A program made the translations under genes and the position numbers. From Patescibacteria group bacterium (GTDB lineage Bacteria; Patescibacteriota; Minisyncoccia; Moranbacterales; JAKLHP01): a stretch of DNA of 15,393 nucleotides. Shown one piece after another: positions 7,151 to 13,704 of the stretch. Below the pieces are notes generated by a model. It was not told where the DNA came from, ran no database searches, and saw only the letters and a program-made list of their open reading frames with translations. Each line of letters begins with the position of its first letter. The stretch's first letter is position 1. The stretch spans positions 1-15,393 of the forward strand of contig JAKLHP010000011.1 of the NCBI GenBank assembly GCA_022710085.1, in the 5' to 3' direction.

Positions 7151-7498
7151 ATGGACGAGAAGAACAAAGAAGGGATTATCAGATTTTTTGATGAATCTTT
7201 TCCTGAAATAAAAAAGCCCCATAAAAAGATTATTGAGATATTGAAATTTTTGATTTCCGGAGTTCCTAAAGTTAGTCGTGAGAATGCGAACAATATATTC
7301 CACGAGATAATGACTTGCTGCAAGATCCTTTGCACAATAGAAATGGAACTTAGCGATTTGATTGAATCCATAACGGAAGTCAAGGTATTTCTGGATTCTT
7401 ATCGCAGCGAAGACGGATTAAAAATAACATTGAACAAAACTCTTGAGAAACTCAATGATCATCTCGAGATACTTTGTAAAAGGTATGCACTTGAATAG
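7151..7498 (+). CDS. Hypothetical helical protein of 115 residues, unrecognised
   Basis: I do not recognise this protein. It is 115 residues, charged and predicted by eye to be almost wholly alpha-helical. Features that can be seen: an acidic/basic N-terminus (MDEKNKEGIIRFFDESFPEI), a hydrophobic segment around residues 30-37 (ILKFLISG), four cysteines (CC and C around residues 56-61 in IMTCCKILCTIEM, and one near the end in LCKRYALE), and heptad-like leucine spacing in the C-terminal half that could form a coiled coil or helical bundle. No signal peptide or enzyme motif is evident. It has its own likely promoter, a perfect Shine-Dalgarno and an immediate terminator, so it appears to be a monocistronic gene placed between uvrC and uvrA. 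A repair link is possible from position alone but unsupported. Confidence 0.75.
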   Translation: MDEKNKEGIIRFFDESFPEIKKPHKKIIEILKFLISGVPKVSRENANNIFHEIMTCCKILCTIEMELSDLIESITEVKVFLDSYRSEDGLKITLNKTLEKLNDHLEILCKRYALE

Positions 7499-7512
7499 TC
7501 GACAATCTAAAC

Positions 7513-7539
7513 GAGGATTCTTTATGGGATCCTCTTTTT
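7513..7539 (+). terminator. Rho-independent terminator after the orphan gene
   Basis: GAGGAT (7513-7518) pairs with ATCCTC (7529-7534) around a 10-nt loop, followed at once by TTTTT. It starts 14 bp after the TAG stop of the 115-residue gene, which separates that gene from uvrA. Confidence 0.8.
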
Positions 7540-7550
7540 AAATCCAGGGC

Positions 7551-7577
7551 TTTACAAATCCCAAAAAATACTATACA
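7551..7577 (+). promoter_or_regulatory. Possible uvrA promoter
   Basis: TTTACA (7551-7556) and TATACA (7572-7577) are 15 bp apart, shorter than the ideal 17. The position between the terminator at 7513-7539 and the uvrA ATG at 7617 requires some promoter here. I see no SOS (LexA) box in either the Gram-negative or Gram-positive form. Confidence 0.35.
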
Positions 7578-7616
7578 CTTTATCATTAGCTAAATATTCT
7601 TCTTACATTACAAAAT

Positions 7617-10472
7617 ATGATAAAGGACAATTTATCCAAGCGGGATCATATTATCATCAAAGGAGCGAAGGTCAACAACCTCAAAGACATTGACATCAAT
7701 ATTCCGCGAGATAAATTTGTCGTAATTACGGGACTTTCTGGATCAGGAAAGTCTTCTTTGGCATTCGACACTATTTATGCCGAAGGGAATCGTCGGTATA
7801 TGGAAGGACTTTCTTCTTATGCTCGTAATTTTTTGGATGTCAGTGCCAAGCCTGATGTGGATAAAATTGAAAATCTAAGTCCTTCAATTGCTATCGATCA
7901 AAAAAGCATAAGCCGGAGTCCTCGTTCAACGGTAGGAACTCTCACAGAAATTTACGATTATCTCAGAATCCTTTTTGCAAAAGTTGGAAAAACTCATTGT
8001 CCAAATTGCGGGAATCTGATGAGAAGGACAAGCAACAAAGAAATCCTTGATGAAATAACAAAACTTCCGGACAGGAGTCAGATTGCTATTTTGTCTCCTG
8101 TATTTTCAAATTCCAATGAAGCAAAAAGTTCTAAGCAGATGCTTCGCCAAGTTCAGCAGCTTGGATATGCCAGAGTTAGATTTATCAAAAAAATAATGAC
8201 TGTAGATGAGGCGATACTTATTGCCAGTGATGAAATAGATTCCAGCATCGATATCGTTATTGATAGAATTTCTGTCAGCAGTAAGAATATTGACCGGGAA
8301 AGAATCCTTGATTCGATTGAAACGGCCATGAAAATAGGAGGCGGATCGGTGACGATATCGATCGATAATGAAGAAGACAAGAACTATAATCGGGATTTCG
8401 TTTGTTTCGAATGCGGAGTAAAAATCAAAGAAATTTCTCCCCGCCACTTTTCTTTTAATAATCCAGAAGGAGCTTGCAGCTCTTGTTCTGGGCTGGGAGT
8501 CAAATTGAAAATCAATCCGGATCTTATTATTCCCAATAAAAATCTTTCCTTGGCCGAAGGAGCAATAAAGCCATGGAGCCGGTCAGACGGAAGGCTTAAC
8601 AATTCCATCGGATACCTGACTTCTTTGAAATCTCTGGCTGATGCCTATGGTTTTTCAATAAATTCTCCAGTAAAAAAGCTTTCTGCCTGGCAGATGAATA
8701 TTATTTTCTACGGCACTAAAAATGAGAAAATTACTAAAAAGTTTGAAGATATGGGAGGAATCGGAAAGATTGAGTTTTCTTTTGAAGGAGTAATTCCGGA
8801 ATTGGAAAGAAAATACAAAGAGACAAAATCAGATTACGTGAGAAACGAAATAGAGAAATATATGATGACGGAAATTTGTCCAGAATGTCAAGGAAAGAGA
8901 CTTAAGAAGGAATATCTATCAGTGCTCATTGACGGAAGATCAATTGATGAATTGGTCAATTTGAATATCAGCAAATTGAAAACATTTTTCAAAGAGTTTA
9001 ACTTGGAAATGAGCAGTGAGGAAGAAAAAAATGTCATTAACTCACTCGTGAAAGAAATAATAGCAAGACTGGAATCACTGGAGAATGTTGGATTGGAATA
9101 TTTAAATTTAGCCAGAAGTTCACAAACGATTTCTGGGGGAGAAGCTCAGAGAATCAGGCTGGCTGTTCAAATAAATTCAAAACTGATGGGAATTATCTAT
9201 GTTTTGGACGAACCGTCAATCGGGCTTCATAGCAGAGACACTGAAAAACTTATTTCTACTATAAAATCCCTGAGAGATTCGGGAAATTCACTGATTATAG
9301 TAGAACACGACAAGTCAATAATGAAAGCCGCTGATTTTATTGTTGATATGGGACCGGGAGCAGGATTAGATGGAGGAGAAGTTGTTTTTTCTGGGGATTT
9401 CAAAAAACTTCTTTCTTCAAAAACTTTGACTGCTGATTATCTTTCAGGAAAAGAAAAAGTTTCGATTAAAAAATCTTTTCATAAGGGGAACAATAAAGGA
9501 ATAGAAATAATAAAAGCTTCGGAACACAATCTTAAAAATATAGATGTTAAAATACCTCTTGGAAAATTTGTGGTTGTCTGCGGAGTTTCAGGATCAGGAA
9601 AGTCGACTCTAATGAATGATATTTTGGCTAAAGCTTTATCCAGGAAGTTTTATCAGGCTAAAGCCGAACCGGGGAAGCATCAAAAAATCAAAGGATTGGA
9701 AAATATCGATAAGGTCATCAACATCGATCAAAGTCCTATCGGACGAACACCCAGATCGAATGCAGCTACTTATACCGGAGTTTTCTCCCATATCAGGGAT
9801 ATTTTTTCTGGGCTGGAAGAATCAAAAAACAGGGGATATACCGCTAGTCGGTTCAGTTTTAATATGAAAGGCGGACGCTGTGAAGTTTGTCAGGGTGACG
9901 GAAAAAAGAAAATCGAAATGTACCTAATGCCTGACGTATATGTCAAATGTGAAGCTTGCGAGGGGACCAGGTATAATAAAAAAACCCTGGAAATAGAATT
10001 CAAAGGATTTAATATATCTCAAGTTTTGGATATGGATGTAAGTTTTGCTCTTAATTTCTTTGCCAGTTATCCTTTGATACTTGAAAAATTGAAAACCATG
10101 GAAGAGGTGGGACTAGGTTATCTCAAATTAGGACAAAGCGCTACCGATCTTTCCGGAGGAGAAGCTCAGAGAATAAAGTTGGCTACTGAACTAGCCAGAA
10201 AATCGACAGGAAGAACCTTATATATTCTTGATGAACCAACCATCGGGTTGCACTTTGAAGATATCAAGAGGCTTCTTAAGGTTTTGGACACCTTGGTAGA
10301 AAAAGGAAATTCAGTAATAGTGGTAGAACACAATCTGGATGTTATTAAAAACTCCGATTGGGTCATTGAGCTTGGTCCGGATGGAGGAGAAAAGGGAGGG
10401 GAAATAGTTTTCGAAGGAACTTCGGATAAAATAAAAAAATGCAAAAAAAGCTGGACGGCAAAATATTTGTAA
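7617..10472 (+). CDS. uvrA: UvrA, damage-recognition ATPase of nucleotide excision repair
   Basis: ABC-type ATPase that dimerises, scans DNA for lesions and loads UvrB. The 951 residues are a full-length UvrA. Seen directly: first Walker A GLSGSGKS (39-46); the UvrB-binding/insertion region; a zinc module with C263/C266 and C287/C290; a CPECQG motif before the first signature; ABC signature SGGEAQRIRL (from 506) and Walker B YVLDEPSIGLH; second Walker A GVSGSGKS (656-663); the second zinc module C755/C758 and C778/C781; the second signature SGGEAQRIKL (from 846) and Walker B YILDEPTIGLH. Nothing catalytic is missing. There is no in-frame TGA across the whole length, which is useful evidence on the genetic code. 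It lies on the same strand as uvrC but is separated by the orphan gene and its terminator, so the two are regulated separately. It converges with the minus-strand membrane gene, 13 bp between stops. Confidence 0.98.
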   Translation: MIKDNLSKRDHIIIKGAKVNNLKDIDINIPRDKFVVITGLSGSGKSSLAFDTIYAEGNRRYMEGLSSYARNFLDVSAKPDVDKIENLSPSIAIDQKSISRSPRSTVGTLTEIYDYLRILFAKVGKTHCPNCGNLMRRTSNKEILDEITKLPDRSQIAILSPVFSNSNEAKSSKQMLRQVQQLGYARVRFIKKIMTVDEAILIASDEIDSSIDIVIDRISVSSKNIDRERILDSIETAMKIGGGSVTISIDNEEDKNYNRDFVCFECGVKIKEISPRHFSFNNPEGACSSCSGLGVKLKINPDLIIPNKNLSLAEGAIKPWSRSDGRLNNSIGYLTSLKSLADAYGFSINSPVKKLSAWQMNIIFYGTKNEKITKKFEDMGGIGKIEFSFEGVIPELERKYKETKSDYVRNEIEKYMMTEICPECQGKRLKKEYLSVLIDGRSIDELVNLNISKLKTFFKEFNLEMSSEEEKNVINSLVKEIIARLESLENVGLEYLNLARSSQTISGGEAQRIRLAVQINSKLMGIIYVLDEPSIGLHSRDTEKLISTIKSLRDSGNSLIIVEHDKSIMKAADFIVDMGPGAGLDGGEVVFSGDFKKLLSSKTLTADYLSGKEKVSIKKSFHKGNNKGIEIIKASEHNLKNIDVKIPLGKFVVVCGVSGSGKSTLMNDILAKALSRKFYQAKAEPGKHQKIKGLENIDKVINIDQSPIGRTPRSNAATYTGVFSHIRDIFSGLEESKNRGYTASRFSFNMKGGRCEVCQGDGKKKIEMYLMPDVYVKCEACEGTRYNKKTLEIEFKGFNISQVLDMDVSFALNFFASYPLILEKLKTMEEVGLGYLKLGQSATDLSGGEAQRIKLATELARKSTGRTLYILDEPTIGLHFEDIKRLLKVLDTLVEKGNSVIVVEHNLDVIKNSDWVIELGPDGGEKGGEIVFEGTSDKIKKCKKSWTAKYL

Positions 10473-10485
10473 AGATTGAAAGTTG

Positions 10486-10944
10486 CTAGGAGAAAATGAT
10501 TATTATAATTGCAATTAAAGATACCAGTATATCATTTTTCAAATTTTTGAAAGTCCAATTCCTTTCTGGTGAAAAGCGGGGATAGCGGTGAACCCAGTTG
10601 TGGAAATCGATAATTTTTTTGAGAAACTTGAAATTCAGCTTCCAATAAAAGAATGTTATTGAATCGGGCAATATTGAAAAAATGCATCCGATGACGATGT
10701 TTTTTAACTGCAAATCGGTAGGTGGAAAAAAATAAAATATAATAAAAACAGCTGAAAATCCGATGAAAATATCAAGTAGGGGCTTCCAAACATCCTTGAT
10801 ACTTGATTTGAGACTAATATATTCTCCATGGCGGATTGTGTCCAGGAGAAAGTGGGAAGTCAAGGCTATCCCAGCAGTCAAATAAGGGTCGTTGATATTT
10901 TTTCCGATAACCGCTCCGGCGAGAGCGTGAGTAACTATAGTCAT
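10486..10944 (-). CDS. Small membrane protein, YdjM/metal-dependent hydrolase-like family
   Basis: 152-residue protein resembling the YdjM-type putative inner-membrane metal-dependent hydrolases (PF04307-like); no activity is well established for the family. Seen directly: an N-terminal THALAGAVIG with H6, SHFLLDTIRHG giving H31, D35 and H39, the motif ILPDSI (91-96), and HNWVHR with H115/H119, all candidate metal ligands. Hydrophobic helices lie around residues 57-74, 82-93 and at the extreme C-terminus (about 139-151). It is the only minus-strand gene in the window. Its ATG (complement of 10942-10944) is 6 bp from the rsmI ATG on the other strand, and its TAG stop is 13 bp beyond the uvrA stop. 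A TATAAT on the minus strand (10965-10970, inside rsmI) could drive it. Family assignment is from motif pattern, so moderately sure. Confidence 0.75.
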   Translation of the reverse strand: MTIVTHALAGAVIGKNINDPYLTAGIALTSHFLLDTIRHGEYISLKSSIKDVWKPLLDIFIGFSAVFIIFYFFPPTDLQLKNIVIGCIFSILPDSITFFYWKLNFKFLKKIIDFHNWVHRYPRFSPERNWTFKNLKNDILVSLIAIIIIIFS

Positions 10945-10953
10945 AAATTTATG
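10942..10953. promoter_or_regulatory. 12-bp perfect palindrome containing both divergent start codons
   Basis: CATAAATTTATG reads the same on both strands. The left CAT is the start codon of the minus-strand membrane gene and the right ATG is the rsmI start. Each gene's promoter must lie inside the other's coding sequence: TATAGT at 10936-10941 for rsmI, which would give a leaderless or near-leaderless mRNA, and TATAAT at 10965-10970 on the minus strand for the membrane gene. The promoters are inferred. Confidence 0.6.
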
Positions 10954-11628
10954 GATAAAGGAATATTATATATTGTTGCCACTCCAATTGGAAACCTAGA
11001 AGACATTACCTTTCGGGCTCTTCGGATTCTTAAGGAAGCTGATCTAATTGCCTGTGAAGATACTAGAATAGCAAGCCGAATACTTACCCATTATAGCATA
11101 AAAAAAACTTTGATATCTTACCATCAACATAGCGAATTGAAAAAAATAGATCTTATTATAAACAAGCTGAAAGAAGGGGAAAATATTGCCCTTATTACCG
11201 ATGCAGGAACTCCTGGAATATCGGATCCGGGGAATATTTTGGTCGCTGAAGCGATAAAAAATAATATTGAAATTCATCCGATTCCTGGACCATCAGCTTT
11301 GGCGGCAATCGTAAGCGTTTCCGGAATTGATTTGCAAAAGTTTTTGTTCCTCGGATTTCCTCCACATAAGAAAGGACGGGAAACCTTCTTCAAAGAAGTG
11401 ATTGCTTCAAAATATCCGATCATCTATTATGAATCTCCTCATCGCTTTATGAAAAATGTGGAGCTGTTGAAAGCGCTGGGTTTTGCAAGGAGTATTATTG
11501 TAGGAAGGGAAATCACAAAAATATTCGAACAGATAGTAAGAGGCAATATTGATGAAATTTTGAATTACTTTGAACAGAATCAGGACAAAATCAAAGGCGA
11601 ATTTGTATTAATTATAGACAACAAATAA
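10951..11628 (+). CDS. rsmI: RsmI, 16S rRNA (cytidine1402-2'-O)-methyltransferase, short form
   Basis: SAM-dependent tetrapyrrole-methylase-fold enzyme that 2'-O-methylates C1402 of 16S rRNA at the decoding centre. Seen directly: YIVATPIGNLEDIT (7-20), the ACEDTR motif (34-39), the SAM-binding loop DAGTPGISDPG (84-94), PIPGPSALAA (110-119), the YESPHR motif (160-165) and REITKIFE (186-193), ending in GEFVLII. The start is the ATG at 10951 where homology begins; the open frame extends upstream to 10828 but that part is antisense to the membrane gene and has no family match. The resulting 225 residues lack the roughly 50-residue C-terminal region of the typical ~280-residue bacterial enzyme; the methyltransferase core is complete. 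It is followed by its own gap and the glycosyltransferase promoter. Confidence 0.95.
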   Translation: MDKGILYIVATPIGNLEDITFRALRILKEADLIACEDTRIASRILTHYSIKKTLISYHQHSELKKIDLIINKLKEGENIALITDAGTPGISDPGNILVAEAIKNNIEIHPIPGPSALAAIVSVSGIDLQKFLFLGFPPHKKGRETFFKEVIASKYPIIYYESPHRFMKNVELLKALGFARSIIVGREITKIFEQIVRGNIDEILNYFEQNQDKIKGEFVLIIDNK

Positions 11629-11631
11629 TCC

Positions 11632-11660
11632 TGGATAAAAATGCCAATAGTTAGTATAAT
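11632..11660 (+). promoter_or_regulatory. Sigma70-type promoter of the glycosyltransferase gene
   Basis: TGGATA (11632-11637) and a consensus TATAAT (11655-11660) are 17 bp apart. Transcription would start near 11667, about 50 nt before the preferred ATG. The leader contains a 7-bp hairpin (11684-11690 with 11697-11703, loop AGAAAG) that covers the upstream in-frame ATG at 11698. Confidence 0.6.
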
Positions 11661-11718
11661 AAAGGTATGAAATATTAAACATTATGCATCAGAAAGGATG
11701 CGTAATAAACATATTACA

Positions 11719-12879
11719 ATGAGAATAGGAATAGATGCGAGAACAATTTTAAATCCCGAAAAAGGTGAAGCTATCGGAGTCGGGCATTACACCTATCAGC
11801 TGATCAGGAATCTTTTGGAGATAGACAAAGAAAATGAATACGTCCTGCTTTTTGATTTTCGCGTCAGAGAAAAAGATATCAAGAAATTTACCAAGCCGAA
11901 TGTGAAGATAAAATTTTATCCGTTTTCCGATTACAAAAAATATCTTCCTGGAGCTTACAGCGAAATTTTGGGAACAGCAACCCTCAATAAAGAAAAATTG
12001 GATATTCTTCATTCCACCTCTCCTCACAGCCGAATCCCGGTGGGATACCGAGGGAAATGCATCGTTACTTTCCACGACTTGGCAATCTATAAAATTCCCC
12101 AATGCTATCCAACTCTGAAAGGGGCCAAGGACAAGACCATCTATAAATTAATGGCTGGAAAAGCCGATAAGATTATTGCGGTTTCTAATTCGACCAAAAA
12201 AGATGTTCAGGAAATTTTCAAAATAGCTCCGAAAAAGATAGAGGTAATTTATAGCGGTCTTGATAAAAGATTTTTTGATGAGCCAAAAATTGACGGGAAA
12301 AAAATTCTGGAGAAATACGGGATAACAAAAAAATATATTTTATTTCTCGGAACACTGGAGCTTTCAAAAAATATTACCAGGTTATTTGAAGCATTTTCGA
12401 TTTTTAAAGAAAAGATAAAAAGAGAAAATGCAAAATTTGATTATCAGCTAGTATTGGCTGGCAAGAGAGGATGGCTTTCCCAGGAATATTTTCAGCTTTC
12501 AAAAGATATGGGTCTTTCCAAGGATGTGATTTTTACTGGGTATATCGTCGGGGACGAGATAGTTCCGCTATTCAAAAACTCCCAGTTTTTTGTAATGCCC
12601 TCGCTTTATGAAGGATTTGGAATGACAGTTTTGGAAGCTTTTGCCACAGGAACTCCAGCTATCATTTCCCGGGTTTCATCTCTTCCGGAAATAGCTGGAG
12701 ACGCTGCTTATTATGTTGATCCAATGAATAAAAAGGATATTGCTGATGCGATAATTAAATTTGCCCAGGATGAGAATCTTAGAAATGAGTTTAGGATCAA
12801 GGGGATTGAACAGGCGAAAAAATTCAATTGGGAGAAAACTGCTCAGGAAACACTGGAAGTTTACAAGAGTTTTCAATAA
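11719..12879 (+). CDS. GT4-type (GT-B fold) glycosyltransferase
   Basis: Retaining glycosyltransferase of the GT4 group that would transfer a sugar from a nucleotide-sugar donor onto a lipid- or polysaccharide-linked acceptor at the inner face of the membrane. Seen directly: N-terminal MRIGIDARTI and the glycine-containing GVGHYTYQLIRNLL of the acceptor domain; VTFHDLAIYKIP in the middle; KADKIIAVSNSTKKDV ahead of the linker; YILFLGTLELSKNI at the start of the donor domain; and the EX7E motif EGFGMTVLEA followed by ATGTPAIISRVSSLPEIAGD. The 386 residues are typical, with no membrane segment. I prefer the ATG at 11719 because the family begins at MRIGIDAR. An in-frame ATG at 11698 adds seven residues but is buried in a hairpin with AAAGG directly abutting it. 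Acceptor and sugar cannot be inferred. Confidence 0.92.
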   Translation: MRIGIDARTILNPEKGEAIGVGHYTYQLIRNLLEIDKENEYVLLFDFRVREKDIKKFTKPNVKIKFYPFSDYKKYLPGAYSEILGTATLNKEKLDILHSTSPHSRIPVGYRGKCIVTFHDLAIYKIPQCYPTLKGAKDKTIYKLMAGKADKIIAVSNSTKKDVQEIFKIAPKKIEVIYSGLDKRFFDEPKIDGKKILEKYGITKKYILFLGTLELSKNITRLFEAFSIFKEKIKRENAKFDYQLVLAGKRGWLSQEYFQLSKDMGLSKDVIFTGYIVGDEIVPLFKNSQFFVMPSLYEGFGMTVLEAFATGTPAIISRVSSLPEIAGDAAYYVDPMNKKDIADAIIKFAQDENLRNEFRIKGIEQAKKFNWEKTAQETLEVYKSFQ

Positions 12880-12884
12880 ACTTG

Positions 12885-12944
12885 CATAACGTAAAGCGCG
12901 CAACGCAAAACTTTTTTGTTTTTCGTTTAACACTTCACGCTATG
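12885..12944. repeat. Imperfect inverted repeat built from heptads, with T6 loop
   Basis: The left arm (12885-12911) and right arm (12918-12944) are 27 nt each and match at 20 of 27 positions when one is reverse-complemented, around a TTTTTT loop. Each arm reads as degenerate 7-mers (CATAACG, TAAAGCG, CGCAACG, CAAAACT on the left; TTAACAC, TTCACGC, TATGCGT on the right). It begins 6 bp after the glycosyltransferase stop, and a T-rich stretch (12947-12958) follows. It may act as a terminator for the glycosyltransferase, and it fills the space where the Nudix gene's ribosome-binding site would be. Confidence 0.65.
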
Positions 12945-12958
12945 CGTTATTATTTTTT

Positions 12959-13432
12959 ATGCGGGAAAAGAAACAGCACAAAATTGAAGTTCATGTCGCT
13001 GGAATTTGTCTTCGGGAAACCGATTATGACATAGAAGTTCTTATTGCTAAAAGAAAAGATAATAAGGAACTGTTTCCGGGGAAATGGGAATGTGGAGGAG
13101 GGCAAGTTCGGGCGGGGGAAAATTTTGAAGAAGCCATCAAGAGAAAAATGAAAGAAGAGCTCGGGGTCATTGTTGACAGGGTGATGATTTTCGGAACCTA
13201 TGAAATAATGACGCCGCAACTTCCTCAACAAAAAATTCCCGGGATTAAATTCGTTTGTTTTTGGCATAGCTATGTTAACGGGAAAGAACCGCAAATCGAT
13301 CAGGAAAGTTTTTCTGAATGGAGATGGAATTCTATCAATGAACTTAATGGAACTGATTTTATTCCTGGAATCAAGGATGAAATAAGTGTTGCTTGGGAGT
13401 TTTACTCCAATAACAAGGGGATAATAAGATAA
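12959..13432 (+). CDS. Nudix hydrolase with a substituted Nudix-box residue
   Basis: Nudix-fold protein of 157 residues; such enzymes hydrolyse nucleoside diphosphates linked to another group, and the substrate cannot be read from the sequence. Seen directly: KIEVHVAGICLR as the first strand, FPGKWECGGGQVRAGE leading into the Nudix box, and WRWNSINEL in the C-terminal half. The box reads G-x5-E-x7-R-K-M-K-E-E-L-G-V, so the glutamate of REUxEExGU right after the arginine is lysine (codon AAA rather than GAA). The paired EE and the glycine are kept. The start is the ATG at 12959, directly after a T-rich stretch with no Shine-Dalgarno; the upstream inverted repeat may influence expression. The 3' end abuts the promoter of the T-box/ileS unit. 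Confidence 0.9.
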   Translation: MREKKQHKIEVHVAGICLRETDYDIEVLIAKRKDNKELFPGKWECGGGQVRAGENFEEAIKRKMKEELGVIVDRVMIFGTYEIMTPQLPQQKIPGIKFVCFWHSYVNGKEPQIDQESFSEWRWNSINELNGTDFIPGIKDEISVAWEFYSNNKGIIR

Positions 13433-13433
13433 T

Positions 13434-13462
13434 TTGATTTTCAGGCAGTTTTAATTTATACT
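13434..13462 (+). promoter_or_regulatory. Sigma70-type promoter of the T-box/ileS unit
   Basis: TTGATT (13434-13439) and TATACT (13457-13462) are exactly 17 bp apart. The predicted start near 13469 is just before the first stem of the T-box leader, as expected if the leader RNA begins with stem I. The -35 box starts 2 bp after the Nudix stop codon. Confidence 0.7.
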
Positions 13463-13470
13463 CAAAATAA

Positions 13471-13650
13471 GGCGAAAGAGATCTATCAATCTCTGATTGC
13501 ACAATTGGTTATGTAATCAGCTTTGGGAAGAAAAGACCGCCTCCGCTAAAGCTTCGGAGAGTCGCAGTAGAACCCAACGGGCAGGCCCGTCATAGCCGTT
13601 AACGAGTCCGTCTCTCCGGCGGAAAATTAAGGTGGTACCACGGTTAATCC
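13471..13650 (+). ncRNA. T-box riboswitch leader controlling ileS
   Basis: tRNA-sensing leader that reads uncharged tRNA-Ile and blocks termination. The invariant T-box AAGGTGGTACCACGG is at 13629-13643. Its TGGT (13633-13636) would pair with a tRNA 3' end ACCA, and the variable T matches the A discriminator of tRNA-Ile. Supporting structure read by eye: a compact stem I region (13471-13541, GGCG with CGCC); a CTCCG/CGGAG stem (13541-13559); AGTAGAACCC followed by an ACGGG/CCCGT hairpin (13577-13590) with AACGG able to pair to CCGTT (13596-13600), as in the stem IIA/B pseudoknot; stem III TCCGTC/GGCGGA (13607-13623); and an antiterminator ATTAA/TTAAT (13626-13630 with 13644-13648) around the T-box bulge. 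Stem I is short and I could not fix the specifier. The best candidate is ATC followed by A at 13516-13519. Confidence 0.92.
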
Positions 13651-13690
13651 CGTCCTTAAACATTATGTTTTTGGACGCTTTTTATTTTTT
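13651..13690 (+). terminator. Regulatory terminator of the T-box leader
   Basis: CGTCC (13651-13655) pairs with GGACG (13673-13677), with an inner AAACAT/ATGTTT stem, followed by CTTTTTATTTTTT. It begins 2 nt after the antiterminator's 3' arm, the usual arrangement for a transcriptional (not translational) T-box. Confidence 0.9.
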
Positions 13691-13704
13691 AATAATGAAA
13701 TTTT

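Noticed and set aside
6982..7383. 133-codon minus-strand frame across the uvrC end and orphan gene
   Set aside because: It is antisense to the conserved EAHRFAI region of UvrC and to a gene with a perfect Shine-Dalgarno. It has no family resemblance and no promoter I could see.
8106..8447. Minus-strand frames of 75-113 codons inside uvrA
   Set aside because: They are antisense to the continuous, motif-complete UvrA reading frame and have no independent support.
10828..10950. N-terminal extension of RsmI upstream of the ATG at 10951
   Set aside because: The extra 41 residues have no family match and are antisense to the membrane gene. RsmI homology begins at MDKGILYIVATPIG.
13541..13643. tRNA gene suggested by the folded region upstream of ileS
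   Set aside because: There is no cloverleaf with a TTC-type T loop, and the GGTGGTACCACGG core with following terminator identifies it as a T-box leader.
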